Assembly: GCF_036320965.1 (NCBI RefSeq)
Contig: NC_092270.1
Coordinates: forward strand, 23,081,440 to 23,145,439
Source: Panulirus ornatus
Taxonomy: Eukaryota; Arthropoda; Malacostraca; Decapoda; Palinuridae
DNA: 64,000 nucleotides
Direction of reading: 5' to 3'
Positions 56,706 to 64,000 of the stretch are shown here, in pieces; the first letter of the stretch is position 1; each line of letters opens with the position of its first letter. Made by a program: the position numbers and the translations under genes. The notes beneath the pieces were generated by a model. It was not told the DNA's origin. It saw only the letters and a program-made list of their open reading frames with translations, and did not search any database.

Positions 56706-58033
56706 ATATGGAGATAGAATAGTAAAACAGAAGGCTGAGAAATCTGCATATATAGGTTTGTTGGGAAAATATGATGAACTTTGGTTGTTAGTGGAAGCAA
56801 GAGAGAGTTTGAAAGTTTGATGAGGGATTACAATAAGTTGTCTATGTGTCCATCAGTTGATATATGGCCAAAATCCTTTTATTATATATAATATGTTTTT
56901 CTATGTTTTATGTTTAGTACCTTCAGAATTGCTTTTGTGACTATTTTCGTGAAAATTATGTGGTTATTTTCATTTTTGTCCTTTGGCATTTATGGTTTAT
57001 TGTACCATATGTTTAGATTGTGATGCTCTTAGGGCTCTGTCTTTCATAGAGAAATAGTGTTTCATTTTTCAGGATGTACAGTCAGTGGAAACATTGTATT
57101 GAAATAGATGTAATTATTTTTATTGATGATTACTCCAGGACCCTTTTCTGAAAGGGTGCTGGTAGTTACCCCAGGACCCCTTCCTGTAGCTCCAAGGTTG
57201 CACTGCACTCAGTAGCAGGACAGGATGGACTCCATTGAAGTAAGATGTTCTTTGACAAGACCGAACCCTGTTTCATAAACTGACAATGATACAGTCTTGC
57301 CAAGAGTGATTTTTTTCATTTGTATCCACAAGCAAGCATAATTTAGCATAGAAGTGAGTGAAGTACATATTGTGTACAGCACTGTATGATGTTGTAGGAG
57401 AGGACATTGACTTTAAATGTATCATCAAAAAGGGTGTCTGTTACCAGTTATTGACTTACAGTGGGTTGTTAAAAGATATGTAGCAGTACAGTAGAAGGTA
57501 TAAGAAGTGGATTCATATAGTGAGGAATTAGTATGACTGGTGATTGAATGCAGTGGAAGAATTATGTGTATATAGAGGGTATGAATGGAAATATTGGTCT
57601 CATTTGATGAATCAGCAAAATGTGTAAACTGTAAAAGTATGCAGCACTTTTATAGGTTTAGAATTCCATGTTTTCACTTTAATACACTGGGCATAGATTG
57701 AGGATTTATGTGAGTGATGTTGCAGAGGTTCTTTGTGTGTGATCACCCCATTATATTGGAAATGGAGTATTGATGTAGGTAGCTAGAATGTTAATTTGGA
57801 TAAATTTGCAAATTTTGATGTTTAGAAATTACTAGCCCCTTAGATAAGGCCATACTTTTTTAATGTGAAAGAAATACTTTGATGGATTGCAGAATAGTGA
57901 AAAAAAAAATCTTAATCATTCTTGTATTTCTTTCTTTATCATCATTGTAGCTCATATGAGCAGTTAATAATTTCAATCTTACTGCAAAATATTGATATGA
58001 AAATGAAGTTGAGATGGATTTATGATTCCACAG
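56706..58033. other. End of the 45-kb intron
   Basis: AT-rich, single-copy-looking sequence with no recognised element. A near-repeat of 'cccaggacccttttctg' and 'cccaggaccccttcctg' is at 57137-57185. The stretch before 58034 gives the acceptor TGATTCCACAG; a stronger-looking pyrimidine tract and AG at 57950 lead into a stop in the required frame. Confidence 0.5.
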
Positions 58034-58202
58034 CAGAGACAGAGATGCAAATGATAGATGACCTTCCTGAGGGAGAGTTCTACCAGCAGGGAGATGGGAT
58101 CATCACGTCAGAATCATCCTCTCCACGATGTAACACACTGTCTGGCCATAGGTCTCCACCTACTCACCATAAGTCTACAAGCATTAAGAAAATCTTCACC
58201 AG
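58034..58202 (+). CDS. Liprin-beta: Internal exon of the liprin-beta homologue
   Basis: 169 bp, phase 1 to 2, acceptor CCACAG, donor ACCAG|GTTGAG. Joined to the previous exon's lone G it reads AETEMQMIDDLPEGEFYQQG, then DGIITSESSSPRCNTLSGHR, SPPTHHKSTSIKKIFTR. The APNL|AETE join matches liprin-beta wording. The basic KKIFTRLRR (finished in the next exon) corresponds to the family's KLFGKLRRSQS. This is the Ser-rich linker before the SAM domains. The frame is open back to 57922, but the sequence before 58034 does not look like protein. Confidence 0.9.
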
Positions 58203-58427
58203 GTTGAGGTTTTATTTTGAGTGAAAACTGTAAGATAGTTAGTTACTTGTTTTTCAGCATAACAAATATTGAAACATAGATATATTCTTAAATCTTATGC
58301 AACATGAAAATTTTGAGGGCATGTTAAATTCTAGTTGAACTCAGCACTGTAGACACTTAGCATACAGGTTGGCATTTCTTTGTGTTTTTCATAGTAAAGA
58401 TTATGCTATTGTATAAAAGGAAGGGGG
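58203..58427. other. Intron start
   Basis: No feature recognised apart from the donor. Retention would add a short tail (LRFYFE) and a stop at about 58222. Confidence 0.4.
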
Positions 58428-59545
58428 ACCTCCCTAACCACCCCATCCATAAACAAAGTAAACAACCATGGGGACATCACCGCACCTGCCGCAGACCGAC
58501 CTTCACTGAACGTAAATGCAAAGGTCTTTGAGAAAGGGGTGAGTATGTCATACGTAGGGTGTAAGGAGGCCTGGGAAAAGAATCATTTGTTGTTTGCTGA
58601 TGACTCATCACTAATGGTAGATTCAAGTGGGAAACTGCAGAAGTTGGTGACTGAGTTTGGGAGAGTGTGTGAAAGCAGGAAGTTGAAAGTAATTGTGAAT
58701 GGAAGCAAGGTTATTAGGTTTAGAAGGGCAGAGGGACTGGTTAGTTGGGATGTAAGTTTGAATAGAGAAAATTTGGAGGAAGTTAATTGTTTTAGATACC
58801 TGGGAGTGGACATGGCAGCTAATGGAACCATGGAAATGGAAGTGAGTCATAGGGTGGGTTTGGGGGCGAAAGTTCTTGGAGCATTAAGAAATGAATGGAA
58901 AGACAGTTCATTATATGAAAGCATGAAAATGGGTGTGTTTGAAGGTGTAGTAGTCCCAGCAATGTTGTATGAATGTAAGGTACCACCTGTAGATAAGGAT
59001 GTGCGGAAGTGGTGGGAATGAAATGTTTGAGGACAATATGTGGTGTGAGGTGGTTTGACTAAGGAAGTGATCTAAGGGAAAGAGAAAATAAGAAAAGTGT
59101 GGTTAAGAGAGTTGAAGAGGATATGCTGAAATGGTTTGGACATATGGAGAGGATAAGTGAGAAGAGGTTGATAAAGATGTATGTGTCAGAAGTAGAGGGG
59201 AAAAAGGCAAGGGGAAGACCAAAATGGAGATGGGAGTATGGAGTGAAAAAGATTTTGAGTGACTGGTAGGCCTGAGCATGCAGGAGGGTGAAGGATGTGC
59301 ACAGAATCAAGTTGGTTGGAATGATGTGTTATACAGGGGTGATGTGGTGCCAGTAGACTGAACCAGGTGTGTGAAGTGGCTGGCAAAAACCATTGAAAGG
59401 TCAGTGAGGCCTGGTTGAGGATGGATGCTGTAGTTTTGGTGCATTGCACATGACAGCTAGAGAATTAAATGAGTGAATGCAGCCTTTCCTCCTCTATTCT
59501 TGGCATTATTAATGAGGGAAATGGCAGACAAGTATGAAAAGAAAA
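58428..59545 (+). mobile_element. Diverged RTE-like LINE, with an inverted snippet at its 5' end
   Basis: 58428-58511 is a minus-strand piece of the motif B region ('cataaacaaagtaaacaacc'). From 58512 the plus strand runs on from the adjoining position: KVFEKGVSMSY, LLFADDSSLMVDS, VIVNGSKVIRFRRAEG, NCFRYLGVDMAANGTMEMEV (open at 58539-59021), then a broken C-terminal domain with MLKWFGHMERISE-type wording and a decayed 3' UTR. The reversed 5' segment next to the continuation is the pattern expected from twin priming. Confidence 0.75.
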
Positions 59546-59548
59546 GAA

Positions 59549-60310
59549 AATACTTATCCCTGGGGTAGGAGAGAAAGAATTCTACCTTTGTATTCCCTGA
59601 GTGTTGGAGAAGTTAACTAAAGGGGGCAGGAGCAGGTAGCTGGAAATCACCCCTTCTTGTAGTTCAGTTTCTAAAAGATGGAGCAAAAGAAGGAGCCAAA
59701 TGGGAAATGCTCATACTCCTCAAAGGTTCAGGCTGGGGTGTCTAATATGTTTGTGGAAGTAACCAAGATGAGAAGAAAGGACAGATAGGTCATATGTTTG
59801 AGAAAAGAAACGTTGGTGTTCTGGCTCAGAATGAAACAAAGCTCAAGGGTAAAGGGGAAGAATGGTTTGGAAATGTTGTAACAGTAAAGTCAGTGGTTGT
59901 TGGAAGGGAAAAGCTGTGGAACAGATAGCACTACTGCTGAAGCAGGATTTGTGGGAGTTTGTGAAAGAGTGTAAGGAAGTGAGCTCCAAACTAATATTGG
60001 TAAAAATGAAAGTGGATTGTGAGAAATGGGTGATCATTAGTGTTTGTGCACCTGGCCATGAGAAGGAGGTGATGAGAGACAAGTGTTTTTAGAGCAGCTT
60101 AATGAGTGTTTCAGCAGTTTTGGTACAAGAAACCAGGTATAGTGGTAGGTGATTTAAATGTGAAGGTGGGTAACGTTGGAGTTGAGGGTTTAATAAGGGG
60201 GCATGGGATTTTCAGTAATGTGAATGGAAATGGTGAAAAGCTGTGGAGTTGCGTGCTGAAAAAGGACTGGTGATTGGGAATACCTAGTTTAGAAATAGAG
60301 ATATATGTAA
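59549..60310 (+). mobile_element. Diverged RTE-like LINE: 5' head and endonuclease N-terminus
   Basis: Head at 59555 (CTTATCCCTGGGGTAGGAG, then GTGTTGGAGAAGTTAACTAA), leader, then the endonuclease with stops: GCLICLWK-like start, LAQNETKLKGKGEEWFGNVV, IALLLKQDLWEFVKECKEVS, WVIISVCAPGHEKE, VVGDLNVKVGNVGVEG (here with Asn in the GD.N motif) and NGEKLWSCVLKKDW. Stops at the same place near the IPSLEIEIYV wording where other copies carry short-retroposon insertions. Confidence 0.75.
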
Positions 60311-60600
60311 CTAAAGAGACCTTTGGATGTGAATGTTAGATGTCAAAATGTAATCAAAACCAGAGTATAAAGACCATCAAATATATTTGCTTATGTCATT
60401 ACTATTCAGACCATCATAAAAATGTTGAGAAAACATGTTACTATCAATGTACTTTAGAGCTCACAAGATTATAGCCCCAAAATTTATAGTCCAAGAGCTC
60501 AATATTATAGTAAGTATTGGTAGAAAACTTGAATACCCAGTGTATATTTTGCATAAATGCCATGACATAGCAAGGAAGAAATTTTACACTATTTAATTTT
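60311..60600. other. Intronic spacer
   Basis: No recognised feature. Confidence 0.35.
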
Positions 60601-61976
60601 TCCTCTCTTATCAGGATTCACCTTCCAAAACAATTTTTTATTCTTCCTAAAGTTCTCCAATACTCTTTCACCCTCCTTCAATTGCCCTCTTTTTCAGCTT
60701 TCGTACCTTTTTTTTGCCCTCATGCTACTTTTTTTTGTACACTTCCCAATTACTCACACTGCTTCCTTGCAGATAGCATCCATATGACTATCTTCTATCA
60801 TTAGAAAGGTAACTTCTTTATCCCACCACTTATTACCCTTTCTTACATGTGCATGTCCCATCTTTTGCATACTTCTTACTTCACATGCACATTTAAGCAC
60901 TGCTTCCATAAATACATTTTACTCTTCCTCACTTCTTTGTTTGCTGCTACCATAAATATGTTTTACTTTTCACCCACTTCCCTTGTTTCATTTCTTGTCA
61001 CCTCATGCTGCTCTTTGCTATATCTCTCTTAAAATCTCAGTACAAAAGCCTCCTTTGAAAACTCACTCACTTTTACCATGGTCTTCCCACCCGTCTCACT
61101 TCCTCATTACCAAAAAACCACTTCAAGCTCTCACACTTGCCTCTGCCAGGAAGGGTCCTCATAGCTGTTTGCATCCAGCAGCTTCTCTAAACTCATCAGT
61201 TAGTACAATATCCAATAAATTTCATTAATCTCCAGACCCACTCACCCACACACACCTTGCATTTAACTTTTTTGTACCAGATATTCCTAATCCAAAATCA
61301 TTTTTGAGCACACAACTCAATAAGCTGTTTCCCATTTTCACTCACCCATGGTACTCCATGTATCCTAATTATACCCTCAACTGCCAAATCACCCTCTCTT
61401 GCTTTTAAATCTCCCACCACAGGGACTTGATCCCTTGCATCAGAATTACTCAGATATATACGCAACTGCCCAAAAAGAGTCCTCTTTCCTCCTTACTTCC
61501 ATAGCTACCAAATGCTATAACATTGATAGTCACCCAACTGTCATAGTGTACTCTCATTCTTACCTGCATCAGTCTTGAACTCACTTCCTTGCACTTTTTA
61601 ACACATATCCATAGCTCCTTCATCTTAACCTCACATTAAACCCAGACTTTACCACGTGGGCATTTCCAAACCATTCTCCTCTTACTCATTAAGCTTAGTA
61701 TCCTCTTACTCATTATGCTTAGTTTCCTTTCCACAAACCTGATGTTTATGTCATCCACTTTCTCATTGTGGTTACATGCAAGCACATTCAGAGAATCCAG
61801 CCTGAGCCTTGAGGAAGCCATTCCCACTTGGCTCTTTCTTCTGTTCCCTCTTTAGAAAGTAACAGCACATGGTAGGAAGGGTTTTCAGCTCCCAGCTTCC
61901 ACCCCTTTAAGTTGCCTTTTATGATGCATTGGAGGTATGTGGGTAGTTTTCTTACTCCTCTATTCCCAGAAAGACA
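60601..61976 (-). mobile_element. Diverged RTE-like LINE: head, endonuclease and linker
   Basis: Read from right to left: head at 61976-61905 (CTGGGAATAGAGGAG..., GCATCATAAAAGGCAACTTA), the start MGMASSRLRLDSLNVLACNH, NEKVDDINIRFVERKLS, a broken LMSKRRMVWKC region, MRVHYDSWVTINVIAFGS-type wording, GDLKAREGD, VEGIIRIHGVPWVSENGKQL, and the linker EVTRNETREVGEK to ENFRKNKKLFWKVNPDKR at the left. Every part is shifted or stopped. It lies just upstream of exon 62054, in antisense to the host gene. Confidence 0.7.
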
Positions 61977-62053
61977 AGATACAAAATACATATCTATAAA
62001 TGTTTTGGAATTTTCCAAAACTCACTTTTTTGTTGCTTTTATTTTCTGAACAG

Positions 62054-62179
62054 GTTACGTCGTAGTAGTTCTGGTCATCTAGATAGTGATTTAGGTGAGG
62101 GTGATTTCCGGCGAGGAGGAATGAGAGCCACAGCTTCTGCACGATTAGGATGGACTTCCCCCACAACCTCTTTCAAAGA
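62054..62179 (+). CDS. Liprin-beta: Internal exon of the liprin-beta homologue (pre-SAM block)
   Basis: 126 bp, phase 2 to 2, acceptor TTCTGAACAG and donor AAAGA|GTAAGT. Joined to the AG of the previous exon it reads RLRRSSSGHLDSDLGEGD, FRRGGMRATASARLGW, TSPTTSFKE. Vertebrate liprin-betas have EFKRGG.RATAGPRLGWSRD at this position, just before the first SAM domain, so this is the strongest single identification in the window. The SAM exons should follow beyond position 64000 on the plus strand. Confidence 0.92.
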
Positions 62180-62398
62180 GTAAGTTTACACCGGCATACT
62201 TAGATTTGCTAAATCAACTAATTATCTTTTATGTCAATGGTTCCAGTTAATGTCTGGTATTAGGTGAAGCACAGAAAAGGTGTAAAAAGATGAAGTAAGC
62301 AGAGTAGAAGGAGTTGACTCTCAGAGTTTATGAGGAACTATATGAAAGTGATACTTGTTTCACTGTATAAAGAAAATGGGAGTAAAAGTTAGTTTCAG

Positions 62399-63085
62399 AT
62401 GTTTGAAGGAATAGTGGTTCCAACAATGTAATATGGTTGTGAGGCATGGGCTATGGATACAGTTGTGTGGAGGAGGGTGGATGTGCTGGAAATGAGATGT
62501 TTGAGGACAATATGTGATGTGAGGTGGTTTGTTCGAGTAAGTAATAATAGGGTAAGAGAGATGTGTGGTAATAAAAAGAGTGTGGTTGAGAGAGAAGTAG
62601 AGGGTGTTTTGAAATGGTTTGGTCACATGGAAAGAATGAGTGAGGAAAGATTGACAAAGAGGATATATGTGTCAGAGGTGGAGGGAATGAAGAGAAGTGG
62701 GAGACCAAATTGGAGGTGGAAAGATGGAGTAAAAAAGATTTTGAGTGATTGGGGCTTGAACATGCAGGAGGGTGAAAGGCGTGCAAGGAATAGAATGAAT
62801 TGGAACGATGTGGTATACCGGGGTCGACGTGCTGTCAATGGATTGAACCAGGGCATGTGAAGCATCTGGGGTAAACCATGGAAAGTTGTGTGGGGCCTGG
62901 ATGTGGAAAGGGAGCTGTGGTTTCGGTGCATTATACATGACAGCTAGAGGCTGAGTGTGAACGAATGTGGCCTTTGTTGTTTTTTCCCAGCGCTACCTCG
63001 TGCACATGAGGGGGGAGGGGATTGTTATTTGTCTGTTTCCTTGCGCTACCTCGCTAATGTGGGAGACAGCGACTAAGAAAAATAG
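62399..63085 (+). mobile_element. RTE-like LINE 3' part (RT C-terminal domain and 3' UTR)
   Basis: Starts at MFEGIVVPTM, where TTG became TAA (M-stop-YGCEAW). It is then open at 62453-62860: CLRTICDVRWF, VLKWFGHMERM and VVYRGRRAVNGL. The 3' UTR has the first block at about 62990, but the whole TG/TA spacer is missing: 'ggggattgttattt' joins directly to 'gtctgtttccttgcgctacc' and the terminal block. Confidence 0.85.
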
Positions 63086-63106
63086 AATGTAGATAAATAT
63101 AGATTG

Positions 63107-63318
63107 CTTTAGTATAGTTGGCAAGGTATATGGTAGGAAAGAGATTGTGTTGAAAGGATAAGTGAACCCCTTGTTGGGAAAGAAGAGGATGGTTTTAGGA
63201 AGGAAAAAGGGTGTGTAGATCAGAATTTTGCAGTAACACAAGTAGTGGACAAATTTTTAGAAAGGTGTATGCAGCATTTAAGAATTTTGAAAAGGCACAT
63301 GATAAAATGAAAATGAAG
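63107..63318 (+). mobile_element. Diverged RTE-like RT fragment
   Basis: Frames interleave to give SIVGKVYG, ISEPLVGKEEDGFRKEKGCV, DQNFAVTQVVDKFLE and KVYAAFKNFEKAHDKMK (motif A with Asp to Asn). It is cut off by the TIR element that follows. Confidence 0.6.
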
Positions 63319-63320
63319 TA

Positions 63321-63855
63321 TAGTGTCTGCAAAAAAACTTTTTGCCTCCCCTATACATTTTCAGAAGCGATGTCAAGCTTATATTTTAGTACTTTGTCAT
63401 CTCTCCTTTTCCCTTGATATCCATCTGCAGATGTCTGGGCATGTCCATATTTTGGGTCCATAGGTCTTGATCTCCTGAATGAAGTGAGGGGCTGATGAGG
63501 TGTTGCAGGAAGAAGCCACCTAAATGTGCATTCTGAGTGCTCAGTGCACCTAGAAATCTCGTGCCCACATTTTTATGCTTCCTTATGAGGGTTCAGGCTT
63601 TCTCGTTCTTGGAAAGGTAAAAGCCAGTCATCTTGAAGCACAGGTAGAAGAAATACAGCAACCATAAGCAAAATTCCCAAATTAAAGTGATGAGACTGGT
63701 TATTGGTGCTCACACTGTTAGAAACTTTAGTTTCGGTGACCAGATGTAACTATGATTTCATGCTGAGAGCATCATATGCTTATACCCACAATAAACCTTA
63801 GCCATATATCACCTTTGAAAACACATGGGGTTGGACAATGTTTTTGCAGACACTG
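63321..63855. mobile_element. Tc1/mariner-like element with terminal inverted repeats
   Basis: Left end TAGTGTCTGCAAAAAAAC (63321) and right end GTTTTTGCAGACACTG (63840-63855) are near-perfect inverted repeats, flanked by TA on both sides (63319-63320 and 63856-63857). TA target sites and CAGTGTCTGCAAAA-type ends are typical of the Tc1/mariner superfamily. At about 535 bp it is too short for a transposase of about 340 residues, and no DDE motif is readable, so it is a non-autonomous or internally deleted copy. Confidence 0.72.
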
Positions 63856-63857
63856 TA

Positions 63858-64000
63858 ACCATGGTAAGTAAGTGATAACTATCGATGTATAAGAAGATTT
63901 GGACTGAAGTGGAAGACATATAATGAAAACCTGTACCAAAGAAAGAAATACTGAACAGAGCCTGAAAAACAAGTTGAAAAAGAAGGAAATGAATGGAGAT
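63858..64000. other. Right edge of window, no feature
   Basis: A-rich intronic sequence of the liprin-beta homologue. Confidence 0.35.

Larger units (their letters stand above)
13059..58033 (+). other. Liprin-beta: About 45-kb intron of the liprin-beta homologue
   Basis: The donor GTGACG at 13059 and acceptor ATTCCACAG at 58033 join phase 1 to phase 1. The join reads SAPNL|AETEMQMIDDLPEGEF, matching the family's SAPNLAETE wording. Everything in between is retroelements, minisatellite and segmental duplications; I saw no exon on the plus strand inside it. A small cassette exon cannot be excluded. Confidence 0.75.

Noticed and set aside
57951..58033. Acceptor at 57950 for the liprin-beta exon
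   Set aside because: It has a good pyrimidine tract, but in the phase needed after exon 12863-13058 it reaches a TAA at once (about 57965). The acceptor at 58033 restores the family's SAPNLAETE wording.
12863..62179. Host gene as kazrin or liprin-alpha
   Set aside because: The RRGG.RATA..RLGW block before the SAM region and the SAPNLAETE wording are those I associate with liprin-beta. I recall no equivalent in kazrin or liprin-alpha.

Overview
This is eukaryotic, intron-rich and repeat-dominated DNA from an invertebrate. It is most likely an arthropod, and I lean towards a decapod crustacean because of the many RTE-like LINEs with TG/TA-rich 3' ends; that placement is inference, not proof. 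I found no rRNA, tRNA, CRISPR array or bacterial-style operon.

Host gene. Scattered through the plus strand are five short exon-like blocks with AG/GT borders and compatible phases: 5298-5420, 8530-8691, 12863-13058, 58034-58202 and 62054-62179. Spliced, the last three give a protein that reads like liprin-beta (PPFIBP family): an FGKGF...KRSTSAPNL block runs across the splice into AETE, followed by KKIFTRLRRSSSG and the block FRRGGMRATASARLGW that sits just upstream of the SAM domains in this family. The coiled-coil N-terminus and the SAM domains must lie outside the window. The intron between the third and fourth blocks is about 45 kb and holds most of the window.

Repeats. The dominant element is an RTE-clade-like non-LTR retrotransposon with an APE-type endonuclease, a reverse transcriptase (RT), a 3' UTR with a TG/TA-rich middle, and a poly(A) end. 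There are roughly twenty copies and fragments on both strands. Young, nearly open copies cluster at 13.6-24.0 kb in orientations -,-,+,-,+, and at 44.6-56.6 kb. Older, diverged relatives are at 2.4-2.9, 9.5-11.2, 24.6-25.9, 58.4-61.9 and 63.1 kb. A short non-autonomous retroposon shares its head with the LINE's 5' end and a motif with the LINE's 3' end. Other elements are a degraded Jockey/CR1-group LINE with a neighbouring 3' fragment (39.6-43.0 kb), a CR1-like RT fragment (36.1-36.8 kb) and a Tc1/mariner-like element with terminal inverted repeats (63.3-63.9 kb).

Tandem structure. A 22-bp minisatellite fills about 26.0-27.6 and 29.4-33.25 kb. Its 2.2-kb flank is duplicated (24.17-26.38 and 27.62-29.83 kb), and the second copy carries patches that match the young LINE. 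A separate 4.2-kb block of LINE pieces is repeated almost perfectly (47.94-52.14 and 52.14-56.34 kb).

All element borders are read by eye and may be off by several to tens of bases. Family names come from recognised motifs, not from searches.
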